Below are positions 18,801 to 26,766 of a DNA stretch of 64,000 nucleotides, one piece after another (position 1 is the first letter of the stretch; each line of letters starts with the position of its first letter). Under the pieces are notes generated by a model. It searched no databases, had not been told where the DNA came from, and saw nothing but the letters and a program-made list of their open reading frames with translations. The position numbers and the translations under genes are program-made. This DNA is from an uncultured Acidobacteriota bacterium (GTDB taxonomy: Bacteria; Acidobacteriota; Terriglobia; Terriglobales; Acidobacteriaceae), in the NCBI GenBank assembly GCA_903832055.1, contig CAILAC010000016.1, positions 930,001 to 994,000 of the forward strand, in the 5' to 3' direction.

Positions 18801-19355
18801 ATTTACAGCTACGAGTCGCCTGAGTACTTCACCACCCTCTCGGGTGTTGATTCCGACGGCAATGGTGACGGTGCCTACATCGATCGCCCCATCATCAACC
18901 CCCACGGTAAAGACGGCGTAGGCACGGGTGTGACCAAGCTGTATGACCTCGACCGTTCGGTCTCTGGCTGCGGTGCAGAGGGAGCCAAGTGCGCGAAGAA
19001 CCTGGTCGCTTACCTCGCTGCTGATCCGAATGCCCGCTACGTCCAGGCTGCTTCGGGCGCGATGTCAACTGCCGGCCGCAACACGCTGCCGATCAACCCA
19101 ATCAACAACCTCGATGCGACCGCGATCAAGCGGATTACGATTGCTGAGCGTTACAAGGTGGAGTTCTCGGCCAACGCCTTCAACGTCCTCAACCACGCCC
19201 AGTACATCCCCGGCACCATCGACAACATCAACTCGCCTGGCTACACGGCCGGTCTGCCTTTCCAGACTGTTACCAGCGGCAACTTCAACAACCCTGGCAA
19301 GGCCTTCAATGCCAACGCCCGCACCATGCAGTTGGATTTGAAGTTCAGCTTCTAA
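15858..19355 (+). CDS. Oar-like TonB-dependent receptor 3
   Basis: An outer-membrane receptor of 1165 residues. Signal peptide (IAVTTFAPQSAFSQ, cut near residue 34), carboxypeptidase-regulatory-like domain (GNISGTVVDSTGAVLVNAKV), plug region with YTIEGIDNNNKSVTGP, and a barrel ending in DLKFSF. AAGGAA lies eight bases before the ATG. The barrel motif SIRAGFG is the intact counterpart of the site where receptor 4 carries a stop codon. A terminator lies 23 bp after the stop. It is divergent from receptor 2. Substrate unknown. Confidence 0.93.
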   Translation: MFKLQKSLGSILLGIALAGGIAVTTFAPQSAFSQATSGNISGTVVDSTGAVLVNAKVVVVNEATGVEYNATTNSNGEFTLQNLIPGKYTLTGSATGFSSYVLKGLELKLNETATAKLTLTVAAQATSVEVTSEASVTLDTTTTQLLTTFETKEINDLPVASVGLGVLNLSLLSPGVSSSGAVGAGTGPSVGGQRPRANNYTIEGIDNNNKSVTGPLVYIPSDAVGDFTLITNQFSPEFGHSTGGQFNTNVKSGTNSFHGTAYIYNQNRNYNAENAIQGGKVPNPRFDFNRYGGTLGGPIWRNKLFFFGNYERQTTGQSGQYYLCTPTAAGIAALGAVPNVSATNLGVYTKYMPVSPTHVSNAADNACFNTPPPANAEGQPNSWPWPDSNSQYLTVFNDTTPDPNTGIFGGGNPETSVPTFVPLGNFLVSAPNFSNESILVTGFDYNLSSKDNLRGRYIYNTLASEDTAAYLPAFFLALPTKYHLIALSEYHNFTPNLINEARLGFNRFENSTPAGPQAFPGLAQFPNLTFFDQAGLNIGPDGNAPQSTIQNTYQFTDNVSWIKGKHSLKFGFDGRKFISPQSFTQRVRGDYQWNALTEYLHDLAPTAFGERSTGNFFYYGDQTAFYGYVNDTWKASSKLTLNFGVRYEFTSIPYGQRAQALNAKASVPGLITFGKPEPQRNNYTPRFGVVYAPDENTSIRAGFGMAIDVLYDNLGILSFPPQYSSTTDVGSGSAGIANPGDPDFLATGGLPAGTGSLKTFPDIASQRAATSAYVPNQKLPYAETWSLGVEHVFHKDYTLEVRYVGTRGIHLPTQIRLNKQSRVDATHFLPTYFTSAPSATELAALPNTQYSVSHRSNYVAAYIAPSDGNGGFTSNLVSFQPVSESNYNGLAANLTRRFQKGLQLNLAYTWSKTMDDATADVFSTTLTPRRPEDFQNVSKDYSRSALDHTHRLTFEAVYDLPFFSKSNWLLKNIAGNWEIAPIYSYESPEYFTTLSGVDSDGNGDGAYIDRPIINPHGKDGVGTGVTKLYDLDRSVSGCGAEGAKCAKNLVAYLAADPNARYVQAASGAMSTAGRNTLPINPINNLDATAIKRITIAERYKVEFSANAFNVLNHAQYIPGTIDNINSPGYTAGLPFQTVTSGNFNNPGKAFNANARTMQLDLKFSF

Positions 19356-19378
19356 GCCACTTCAATGTAGCCTGACAG

Positions 19379-19406
19379 AGGCCGTCGCTCAACTGAGCGG
19401 CGGCCT
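19379..19406 (+). terminator. Terminator of receptor 3
   Basis: A 12-bp stem (AGGCCGTCGCTC, loop AACT, GAGCGGCGGCCT, with one G-U pair) is followed by TTGTCTTGTT, 23 bp after the receptor stop codon. Confidence 0.8.
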
Positions 19407-19490
19407 TTGTCTTGTTCGCATATCTGTGTCGAGTTTCTTTAGTTCCGTCGGCTGCTATCGTGGCATCAGGACAGATGCTCTGCCCACCCT

Positions 19491-19967
19491 ATGGAAACTG
19501 CCTATATCGCCCTCGGCTCCAATCTTCCCAGCGCAGTGGGCTCGCCTCGCCAGACGCTGGATGCGGCAATCTCTCGCATTGCTCTGCTGGGCACCGTCAC
19601 GGCTCGTTCCGCTTACTATGAAACCGCCCCGGTCGGTTACGACAATCAGCCCACATTTCTCAACGCCGCCATCGCCCTTACGACCAGCCTCGAACCCCAG
19701 CCCCTGCTCGAACAACTCCTGGAGATAGAGCTCGAGTTTGGCCGTGACCGGTCCCACGGAATTCGCAATGGCCCGCGGACTCTTGACCTGGACCTGCTGC
19801 TCTACGGCGACCGCATCCTCAGCACGCCAAGCCTCGAGTTGCCGCACCCGCAGATGGCCTCTCGCTCGTTTGTACTGCAGCCGCTTGCGGAGATTGCTCC
19901 CGAGCAGATGCTTCCGCTTGAACTGAAATCCATTGCCGAATTGCTCAGGGAGTTGCCACTTCGGTAA
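19491..19967 (+). CDS. folK: 2-amino-4-hydroxy-6-hydroxymethyldihydropteridine pyrophosphokinase (HPPK)
   Basis: 158 residues. It transfers pyrophosphate from ATP to 6-hydroxymethyl-dihydropterin in folate synthesis. Signatures: AYIALGSNL at the start, YYETAPVG, and the ATP/Mg motif GPRTLDLDLLLYG with the two key Asp residues. Length matches the family. It stands alone here, downstream of the receptor 3 terminator; the other folate gene in the window, folC, is 28 kb away. Confidence 0.95.
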   Translation: METAYIALGSNLPSAVGSPRQTLDAAISRIALLGTVTARSAYYETAPVGYDNQPTFLNAAIALTTSLEPQPLLEQLLEIELEFGRDRSHGIRNGPRTLDLDLLLYGDRILSTPSLELPHPQMASRSFVLQPLAEIAPEQMLPLELKSIAELLRELPLR

Positions 19968-20069
19968 GAAGCAGGCCGGGTGTGGCAAGACAACGCCGCT
20001 CTGCTCCGGGGCTCCATTCACGGTTCCCCTCACAGAGCGGCTCTCATTGGCGGCGCTTCCGGCTGTTGC

Positions 20070-21683
20070 TTATTGCGGAGTAATAACAGCACCCTCGCTG
20101 GCCAGCAGGCTTTGTAATGCCAAGGTGTTGACGTGCTGCACTCTGCCATCCCCGTCAACCGTGAGTGCGGCTGCAGCACCGGCCGCCTGGCCCATGATCA
20201 TCAAGGTTGTTTCGATTCGCAGGGAGTCAAACGCGATGTGAGAGGCTGAGACATCTACTGGTACCAGCAGATTGGTGATACTCACCGCTTGAGGTGTCAG
20301 AATTCGGTAAGGGATCGGGTACGGATTGGGCCGGAATCCGCGACTGGCTTCAAACTCGACTTCGTTATTGACAGCGAGAATATGGTGCAGGTGGTCATCC
20401 GATGTATAGCCGCCGACTCCAATCGAATCAGGAATATTGCTCTGCAGCTTCAGATCATTCTCCGTCAGGACATAAGCGCCAAGCATTCTGCGTGCTTTTC
20501 GCACATAGATCTGGTGGGGCCACCCCCCGTTGTCGATGAATTCATCCTTGCACAGACCAAATCCTCGCACCCAATTCTGAACTGATGCCGGAATGCGTGG
20601 ATCGGTCGTAAGAAAGTAAAAATAGCCCTGCATATAGCGCTTCTCTTCCTCTTCGATCTTCTGCCTTCCGGCGGGCCCGGCCGTTGGGTAGTTGTAGTTG
20701 TAACCCACTTCGTCTGATGAGAAAAAATTGCGCGTATTATTCCAGTCGAATTTCTGGTTGGGCAGTGAACTGACGTCGAGGTAATACTTCTCTGTAAGCG
20801 CGGGGTTCTCTGCCAGACCGATACGGCCAAGAAGCTCATATTCCTCGGGAGCATAGTTTTTGGGCACCACGATGGGAATCTGGTTGTTGGCATCAGTCGT
20901 CAGGCAAACGCGGTAGTTGTACCCCATCAGGGTGCTGTCAGCAGAACCAGGCAGACCGGGCGAAGCACTGGTAACGTGATCGATGAGGCCGCTTTTCGGG
21001 TCACCCGGCACAACATAGGGACTAATCGATTGATTGCCCATGCGCGCGGGCTGGCCAACGCCGGCCACATCTTCCCCGTACTGTGCTGACGATTCCCGAC
21101 CGATTGTGAAGGGAACTCCCGCATACGCCATCAAGTCGCCGGTATAGCTGGCGTCAATGAAGACCTTCGCTCTGTAGTTCACGCCATCCGAGGCTTCCAC
21201 GGTCTCTTTGGCATCTATCGACTGGATATTCGCCCCCGACCGCTCGACCGTTTCGATGCTTACGCCGAGTTTGAGCGTGATGTGCGATTCCTGGTTGATC
21301 ATGTTCAGAAAAGTTGCTTCTGCAACATGGGGCTCAAAACTCCTGCCCTTGTTGCTCAGGGGATCCTTGCCGTAAACACTCGACACCTGAGAGAAGAAAG
21401 CTTTGGGCAGGCCACCGATTTCCTTGTCCGCATAGAGGTCGGTATAACCGAGCCCATTGGACATCATGCCACCCACATGCTGCGTTGGCTCCAGCAGGAT
21501 GACAGACTTTCCCTGCCGTCCGGCTTCAATCGCCGCCATGATTCCCGCTGGTGTGGCTCCGTAGACGACAACATCTGCCGTAATCGAAGATTGTCCTATA
21601 GGCAGTGCGTAAGCTGCCAACCCGATCGTCCCCAGGATTCCAAAGACTGATAAATTACGAAGAAATTGAGAATGTAAGGCCAT
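20070..21683 (-). CDS. Secreted FAD-dependent oxidoreductase (PF12831-type)
   Basis: 537 residues. A hydrophobic N-terminal segment (SVFGILGTIGLAAYALP) suggests export or membrane anchoring. The FAD-binding Rossmann motif follows at once: VVVYGATPAGIMAAIEA, then VILLEPTQHVGGM. Later motifs AKVFIDASYTGDLMAYAGVPF and IGVGGYTSDDH and the C-terminal GQAAGAAAAL are typical of the FAD_oxidored family that includes xanthan lyase-associated proteins. The substrate is unknown. GAGGAG lies about seven bases before the ATG. The photolyase gene ends 24 bp upstream on the same strand, so the two are probably co-transcribed; nothing else links them. Confidence 0.85.
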   Translation of the reverse strand: MALHSQFLRNLSVFGILGTIGLAAYALPIGQSSITADVVVYGATPAGIMAAIEAGRQGKSVILLEPTQHVGGMMSNGLGYTDLYADKEIGGLPKAFFSQVSSVYGKDPLSNKGRSFEPHVAEATFLNMINQESHITLKLGVSIETVERSGANIQSIDAKETVEASDGVNYRAKVFIDASYTGDLMAYAGVPFTIGRESSAQYGEDVAGVGQPARMGNQSISPYVVPGDPKSGLIDHVTSASPGLPGSADSTLMGYNYRVCLTTDANNQIPIVVPKNYAPEEYELLGRIGLAENPALTEKYYLDVSSLPNQKFDWNNTRNFFSSDEVGYNYNYPTAGPAGRQKIEEEEKRYMQGYFYFLTTDPRIPASVQNWVRGFGLCKDEFIDNGGWPHQIYVRKARRMLGAYVLTENDLKLQSNIPDSIGVGGYTSDDHLHHILAVNNEVEFEASRGFRPNPYPIPYRILTPQAVSITNLLVPVDVSASHIAFDSLRIETTLMIMGQAAGAAAALTVDGDGRVQHVNTLALQSLLASEGAVITPQ

Positions 21684-21707
21684 CCAATGCTCCTCAAATG
21701 AAACTGG

Positions 21708-23135
21708 TTAACCATCGTTTTGTTGTCCCCCATTCCACTGCTGCTCTATATACATCCTGGAATTGAACTTCTTGCCCGTACTCGCCCCCGACATATACCG
21801 GATAAGCCCGAAGACCGGCCGGTCAAACCACGGGCGATCATGCTTCCCCACCATGGCCCAGGCAATTCCCGCGTAACCATTGGGATCGCGGCCGTCTAGC
21901 TCATACTTGTCGTTCAGCTCAACGGCCCACCGGAAACCGGTAGCTGGGTCCGGTGACCACTCCAGAATCTTCTTGCCCCAGTACATGCGCACATAGTTAT
22001 GCATCCAGCCATCGCGCACCATCTCCCGCTGAGCGGCGTTCCAAAGCTCATCGTGCGTGTGGCCCTTTTCCAACTGTTCAAGGGAGTAGTTCCACGGACG
22101 CGGGTCTCCTGCATGCTCCATCAGAGACTTGCGTGCCCATGGCTCGGCGCACTCCCAGTTGTCGTAGTTCGGGTTGTATTTGCAAAACAGGACCGCCAAC
22201 TCCCGCCACCCGATCAACTCGTCAAGGTATTTGGCACACACTTCAGCGCTCGCTCGACCGCGTAGCTGTGCCTGTTTGACTGCGATGGCAATTGTAAGAG
22301 GACTGATGTGCCCAAAATGAAGATAGGGCGACATCTGGCTGGTTCCCCGCAACTCTGGATGGTTGCGTTTTTCGTCGTACTCGCTGAGCAAGACGTCTGT
22401 GAACTTGTTTAGACGCTTCAGCGCTTCTTTGGTACCGCCGGTAAAGCTCTGTACCGGTCCCACACTTCGGTCAAGGCTCTTGAAGCCCGCGGTAATATCC
22501 AGCGAAAGGTCAAAACTCGCCAGAGATTTTGCGTCCACCCACCTGTGCTGAACCTCAGCTTTTTCAAGTGGACATAACCACCGTTCAAACTGCGCCTGCA
22601 ACCTGGGCCTGAAGTGGTGTAAAAGCACAAAGCTTTTGCCAAATATAGCAGAAGGAACGACTACATCCGCATCAACCGTGAAAAAAGGAACCTTGAGCCT
22701 GCTCGCCAGGGCTTGCCGCCAGCGCTCGGGTTCGCGGCATACGTTTTCGTCGCCAACAACCAACGCCGCTTCGACTTCCTCAAGAAAGCCCTCCAGCGTG
22801 TGCCCATCCACGGGCCGCCGCACCACAAACCCGACGCCTCGCTCGGCCAGCTCCTCAGGGAGTGGTTGCAATCCCTGCTGCAGAAAGTGGTAATGCCGCA
22901 GGTTGGCATTCGGATAGTTGGAAATGACAGAGAAGTAGGCAACCACCGGCAATCCCAGCGCATTGCCGCAGGCAATCGCAACCTCGAGCGCTGGATTGTC
23001 CAGTGCCCTTTGAGCGCGCTGCATCCAGTAGACGACACAGCGCCCGCCCGGCGGTGGCTCACCGCCCCGCCTCACCGTTACTCTCTCGCTTGCTGCTATC
23101 GACGCCAACGTTTGCGGTAAATTTGTCATCTTCAC
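21708..23135 (-). CDS. phr: Class II CPD photolyase
   Basis: A light-driven flavoenzyme of 475 residues that splits cyclobutane pyrimidine dimers. The class II signature CVVYWMQRAQRALDNPAL is near residue 35; the C-terminal catalytic region has LDELIGWRELAVLF, NYDNWECAEPWA, MHNYVRMYWGKKILEW and DPNGYAGIAWAMVGKHDRPW, all features of the plant/animal-like class II branch. The start at 23135 gives a normal length. It lies upstream of the FAD oxidoreductase and downstream of a Gfo/Idh gene on the same strand. A class II enzyme is less common in bacteria than class I. Confidence 0.93.
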   Translation of the reverse strand: MKMTNLPQTLASIAASERVTVRRGGEPPPGGRCVVYWMQRAQRALDNPALEVAIACGNALGLPVVAYFSVISNYPNANLRHYHFLQQGLQPLPEELAERGVGFVVRRPVDGHTLEGFLEEVEAALVVGDENVCREPERWRQALASRLKVPFFTVDADVVVPSAIFGKSFVLLHHFRPRLQAQFERWLCPLEKAEVQHRWVDAKSLASFDLSLDITAGFKSLDRSVGPVQSFTGGTKEALKRLNKFTDVLLSEYDEKRNHPELRGTSQMSPYLHFGHISPLTIAIAVKQAQLRGRASAEVCAKYLDELIGWRELAVLFCKYNPNYDNWECAEPWARKSLMEHAGDPRPWNYSLEQLEKGHTHDELWNAAQREMVRDGWMHNYVRMYWGKKILEWSPDPATGFRWAVELNDKYELDGRDPNGYAGIAWAMVGKHDRPWFDRPVFGLIRYMSGASTGKKFNSRMYIEQQWNGGQQNDG

Positions 23136-23245
23136 CTCAATGAACTGAACCCAATCCTAATTGCAGACCGGATGCCTCATCCCCACGGGGTTTGAGCTGG
23201 TGTTCACGAGAGAAAATTTCGGCGTTGAGCCGAGCTGGTATGCCC

Positions 23246-24256
23246 CTAATCGCCGTTGAAAAAATCCGCCAGGCCGGCCCGGTCCGCGTGCTCGGCCATC
23301 GTTCGCTGAATTTCGAGAGCCAGCCCCAGCGCCTCACGCCCCTGATGGGCTGTTACATGGGGAGCGCGCCTGGTCCGCACCGAATCCAGAAATGACGAGA
23401 TCTCCAGCTTCAGCGGTTCGCCCGGCGCCACAGCAGGCTTGCTGAAGGAGAGGCCCGGCAGACCCTCGGCAAATCCGCCAGCCTCGCCCAATGCCAGCGC
23501 CTTTTCCAGCGAAAAACCCGCATCGACGGCAATCACCAGCAGATCCCGTCGCGCGTAATCGACCGAAACATATTGCCGCGGCTCAAAGAAGCGCAGCTTC
23601 CGCACCCGCTCTGTCGAGACCCGCGAAGCGGTAAAATTCGCCACACATCCCGATTCAAACTCCACCCTGACATTCGCAATATCGACCTTGGGAGACAGTA
23701 TCGGCAGCCCCACCGCCCTGACTTCGCGAACGTGGCTCCGCGAAAACGTCAGCACAATATCCAGATCATGAATCATCAGGTCGAGTACGACATCGACATC
23801 CAGAGAGCGCGGCGTAAAGACCGAAAGCCGATGAGCCTCAAAGAACATCGGCCTCGTCAGCTGCGGTTCAATGGCCAGAATGGCTGGGTTGAATCGCTCC
23901 AGGTGGCCGGGCTGCAGCACACGGCCCTTGCGCGCCGTAATTGCGATCAGATCGTCAGCTTCAGCAAGGGTGGCTGCAATCGGCTTCTCCACAAGGCAGT
24001 CGATGCCAGCTTCCAGCAGCTGGGCAGCCACCGCATGATGATGGATCGTAGGCACCGCCACCGAAGCTGCATCCAGACGCAGATCTGCGCCCAGAGCAGA
24101 TTCCACTGACGCGAACACAGGAATGCGGTATTGCTCTTCAACTTCCGCAGCGCGTGCAGCATTCGGCTCAATCGCCGCAATCAGTTCAGCGCCCTCAAGC
24201 TCGCGGTACACCCGCAGATGGTTGCGGCCAAATGCGCCCGTCCCCGCGACCGCCAC
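23246..24256 (-). CDS. Gfo/Idh/MocA-family NAD(P)-dependent oxidoreductase
   Basis: 336 residues. The Rossmann motif VAVAGTGAFGRNHLRVY opens the protein, CLVEKPIAATLAEA is the EKP motif with the catalytic Lys, and the C-terminal half is the substrate-binding alpha/beta fold (DLMIHDLDIVL). It probably oxidises a sugar or nucleotide-sugar; members beside lipid A genes act on UDP-GlcNAc, but no lipid A gene is in this window. The start is GTG 24256; the frame stays open upstream without a good start codon, so a few extra residues at the N-terminus are possible. It lies 59 bp downstream of a 74-residue gene, probably in one transcript. Confidence 0.85.
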   Translation of the reverse strand: MAVAGTGAFGRNHLRVYRELEGAELIAAIEPNAARAAEVEEQYRIPVFASVESALGADLRLDAASVAVPTIHHHAVAAQLLEAGIDCLVEKPIAATLAEADDLIAITARKGRVLQPGHLERFNPAILAIEPQLTRPMFFEAHRLSVFTPRSLDVDVVLDLMIHDLDIVLTFSRSHVREVRAVGLPILSPKVDIANVRVEFESGCVANFTASRVSTERVRKLRFFEPRQYVSVDYARRDLLVIAVDAGFSLEKALALGEAGGFAEGLPGLSFSKPAVAPGEPLKLEISSFLDSVRTRRAPHVTAHQGREALGLALEIQRTMAEHADRAGLADFFNGD

Positions 24257-24315
24257 CCGCAGCGGCCGTCCTGGCGTCGTGCCGGCTCCAGCAGAATCGA
24301 AACTCCCGGTCCCGG

Positions 24316-24540
24316 CTATGCCTTCACCGCCCCGCCATCCACCACATGCAGGCAGCGGCTATACAGATCGAGCAGCTGATTGATCTGGTCTTCAGGCTTC
24401 GGCGCTGCCGGGCTGTTGAATCCCGTTGACGGCACAGTCGGCCGGCCAAACCCCGTGGAACCCGCGACAAACTTCAGCAAGTCCAGAGCTATATCTTCAT
24501 TCCTGCGTGCACCGCTTGAGCCATTTCCAACAGTATCCAT
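24316..24540 (-). CDS. Small protein of 74 residues, function unknown
   Basis: The ATG at 24540 has GGAGG five bases before it, far better than the longer upstream starts in the same frame. The peptide contains a helix-like segment EDIALDLLKFVAGSTGFG, a Pro/Ser linker and a second amphipathic stretch EDQINQLLDLYSRCLHVVDG. No signal peptide or metal motif. It sits between the XRE/S24-like regulator and the Gfo/Idh gene on the same strand. I do not recognise the family; the ribosome-binding site and position argue that it is real. Confidence 0.6.
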   Translation of the reverse strand: MDTVGNGSSGARRNEDIALDLLKFVAGSTGFGRPTVPSTGFNSPAAPKPEDQINQLLDLYSRCLHVVDGGAVKA

Positions 24541-24601
24541 TCGTTCCTCCACTCGCGATGCTACCAAAGATGAGGTCATGGGAACAGGGACAGCCTCATC
24601 G

Positions 24602-25306
24602 TCAAAGTTCATTCTGTACAAGCGCCACGCGCCCGACCAGATAGTCATTGGCAATTTCCCCATCGCCTACCGCAATCACCTCGACCGGAAAGCCCAATCC
24701 CTGCGGCCGCAGCACAAGTCTGTGCGCCGTGAATTCCGCGTACCGCAGCGAGAGTCGTGACCCCACCCTGACTCCGTAAACATTGGCCGCTGCATCCCGA
24801 TATGGCTTGAATGAGTTGTAATGCCGGTCCAGGACAACCAGCGCATCCGTCTGAATCAGCGGTTCCATCGCGCGGGCCTCATCGCCCCCGACACGCACCG
24901 CCACAAAGCGTTCCCACTGTTTGCGCGAAGGAGTGCACAGGGGACGCCACCCGCCGATCGTTTCCGCAGGAAAGGTGAGAACCCGCTGCACACTGCTCGC
25001 CCGGATGTACGGTTCATGGAGAGCCACCGCATAACTCACCAGCGGTATCTGCCCGCTCTCTCGCCCCAGCTCATTCAAGACCATGTCTCTGCCTGCGGGC
25101 AACAGGTCGGGGACACTGATCCTCTGTGCGTTCATGATCTTATCGAGCGTCCCAAGTGAGAGCTGACGACGCGAGCGCAGAAAGTTGGAGATATGCCCCT
25201 GACCCAGCCCAGTTTGGCGCGCAAGCAAGGACACACTCACCGTGCCGCGCTCGATTCTGCGCAGCAACTCGAGACGCACGCGCTCCTGGAGTTGAGTAAA
25301 GTTCAT
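24602..25306 (-). CDS. XRE-family repressor with a degenerate S24 (LexA/CI-like) domain
   Basis: 234 residues. The N-terminal helix-turn-helix reads SLLARQTGLGQGHISNFLRSRRQLSLGTLDKI. The C-terminal half (about residues 120-234) resembles the S24 peptidase fold of LexA and CI, but where the family has a Ser before Met (DSMEP) this protein has RAMEPLI, and the usual catalytic Lys region reads LRYAEF. Self-cleavage therefore looks lost; the domain may bind a ligand or mediate dimerisation. Downstream on the same strand lie the 74-residue gene, the Gfo/Idh enzyme and the photolyase. A possible operator lies in the spacer before its start. Confidence 0.82.
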   Translation of the reverse strand: MNFTQLQERVRLELLRRIERGTVSVSLLARQTGLGQGHISNFLRSRRQLSLGTLDKIMNAQRISVPDLLPAGRDMVLNELGRESGQIPLVSYAVALHEPYIRASSVQRVLTFPAETIGGWRPLCTPSRKQWERFVAVRVGGDEARAMEPLIQTDALVVLDRHYNSFKPYRDAAANVYGVRVGSRLSLRYAEFTAHRLVLRPQGLGFPVEVIAVGDGEIANDYLVGRVALVQNEL

Positions 25307-25354
25307 GTGGAAAATTCATTTTCAGCAATAATGCCGGTGCGGTAGGTATTTCTG

Positions 25355-25390
25355 AGTGAAATGCCAAAGATCACATTTTCACTGCATTTC
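25355..25390. promoter_or_regulatory. Candidate operator: nested inverted repeats
   Basis: AGTGAAA (25355-25361) pairs with TTTCACT (25377-25383), and overlapping GAAATGC (25358-25364) pairs with GCATTTC (25384-25390). Half-site centres are roughly two helical turns apart, about 50-85 bp upstream of the XRE/S24 regulator start, which fits autoregulation. Assignment is inference. Confidence 0.35.
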
Positions 25391-25443
25391 TGGAATGACT
25401 CCAGTCCCTCCCGCGGCCGTTCTCCTGATTCGATTCCAGGGGA

Positions 25444-25472
25444 TTGACGTAAAGGAAAGTTGAACATAGATT
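25444..25472 (+). promoter_or_regulatory. Sigma-70-like promoter toward the zinc-ribbon/sigma-4-like pair
   Basis: TTGACG (25444-25449), 17-base spacer, TAGATT (25467-25472). This would give a leader of about 310 bases before the zinc-ribbon gene. Confidence 0.45.
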
Positions 25473-25789
25473 TACTTCACTTTATCTTTCACTGTCTGAG
25501 GAAATCTCTGGCCCGATAATTGCTATCCGCTCCAAAGGAGGCGGCAATCGTGCATGGGCTTTGCATAGAGTTTTCCCCGGCGCGCTCACAAAATGGCGCG
25601 CTACACCTCGGTGACTGATCTTCCAGAATCTGCGCGCTATGAACCTGACCTACTATCTTCGAAAGCAATTCGCCATCCCCCAGCAGGGCACTAGACTCCT
25701 GCGCGGCGCCCATGCTTTCGATTTGCCCTGCGGTCCACAGAACCCGGAAGTATTGCCGCGGGCTTTTTCTTGCCTTGGGAGAATCAGTC

Positions 25790-26017
25790 ATGGAATTGCG
25801 CGTACATTTGAAAATATGCGAGGCCTGCGGATGCTTGTGGTACCGTGCCCAGGTCGAAACCAGGGTCTATTGCACCTCATGTGACCAGCGCTTCAAAGAG
25901 TTCCCAACCCCGCAGAGCCGCAAACGACGGGGTAGGCCAAAGAAGTTCTCCCTTCCCACAGTCTTCGCTGTTGCCAATTACGAAACACAGGGCATGTTCC
26001 AAGGCGGTGCGCAATGA
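25790..26017 (+). CDS. Zinc-ribbon protein with an AT-hook-like tail
   Basis: 75 residues starting at ATG 25790, which has GGGAG seven bases upstream; the longer frame from 25712 has no such site. A zinc ribbon is formed by CEAC and CTSC about 19 residues apart. A basic RKRRGRPKK follows, matching the AT-hook core GRP flanked by basic residues that binds the minor groove of A/T-rich DNA. The TGA overlaps the ATG of the next gene (ATGA), so the two are translationally coupled. Probably a small DNA-binding or transcription accessory protein. Its exact role is unknown. Confidence 0.72.
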   Translation: MELRVHLKICEACGCLWYRAQVETRVYCTSCDQRFKEFPTPQSRKRRGRPKKFSLPTVFAVANYETQGMFQGGAQ

Positions 26018-26592
26018 GCACAGCCCTCCAACTTCCTACCCTGTGGGCCGGTAAACAGGCTCTCGTCGTTCACCTTCCCAGACCGCTTGAGTCTGCAGTG
26101 CATCACCTGCGCAAGAGACTACCCGCTCCGGTCTCAGCCATCGGAAACCTGCGTCACATGCCTGGCGCCGAGCCGGACGTCGTCGTAGGGGTTCCCGACA
26201 CTGAACCGCAGCCAGAGCCGGTAGCCACCTTTGCCTTCTACCGCAAGCACACTGAAAATCTGCTGCGCCGCTACCTATACGCAAGCACGCAGGTGGGGCG
26301 CTCGCCCAGTCTGCTCGGTGAGTCGGTGGGAAGAGGCTGGGTCTCAAGCCGCAAGGTTCGCACCTTTGAGGATGCTCTGATCTTTGTCCTCGATATCGAA
26401 CGGTGCCTCAAGCGCCTCTCAAACCTCGACCGGCAACTGATCAGCCGCATCCTCCTCCAGGAGTACACCCAGGCTGAGGCGGCGGTGATCATCGGCATCA
26501 GCGTTCGAACCATCTGCACCCGGCTTCCCCAGGCCATCGACCGGCTTACAGAGAGCCTGGTGGAAGCCGACCTGCTCATTCTGCCGCTTTAG
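26014..26592 (+). CDS. Sigma-70 region 4-like helix-turn-helix protein
   Basis: 192 residues. Only a region-4-like helix-turn-helix is visible near the C-terminus: LSNLDRQLISRILLQEYTQ then AAVIIGISVRTICTRLPQAI. The N-terminal 100 residues contain no recognisable sigma region 2, so this is unlikely to be a complete ECF sigma factor. It overlaps the preceding zinc-ribbon gene by four bases. The pair may act together, for instance as an RNA polymerase accessory or a regulator that recognises -35-like DNA. That is inference; the HTH similarity is what the sequence shows. Confidence 0.7.
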   Translation: MSTALQLPTLWAGKQALVVHLPRPLESAVHHLRKRLPAPVSAIGNLRHMPGAEPDVVVGVPDTEPQPEPVATFAFYRKHTENLLRRYLYASTQVGRSPSLLGESVGRGWVSSRKVRTFEDALIFVLDIERCLKRLSNLDRQLISRILLQEYTQAEAAVIIGISVRTICTRLPQAIDRLTESLVEADLLILPL

Positions 26593-26766
26593 GTAGCAGT
26601 TGCATTTCACTCTCTTGGGCAGCGAACGGTGGCACCCCATCCTTGTCGTGAATCCAATGACAGGGATGGGGGAAACCCATCGCTTTCTGAACCAAGCCAC
26701 CCTCGTAAGCTCCCTCAGGCATTGAATCGGCGCGCCAGCCCACCGCTTTCCTGTACCCTGTACTCC

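Larger units (their letters stand above)
25307..25789. other. 483-bp divergent regulatory region
   Basis: Lies between the XRE/S24 gene (minus) and the zinc-ribbon gene (plus). It holds nested inverted repeats close to the regulator start and a good sigma-70-like promoter toward the right. The remaining roughly 300 bp are a long leader in which I find no convincing gene; the one open frame on the minus strand (25489-25791) has no ribosome-binding site and no recognisable content. Confidence 0.5.
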
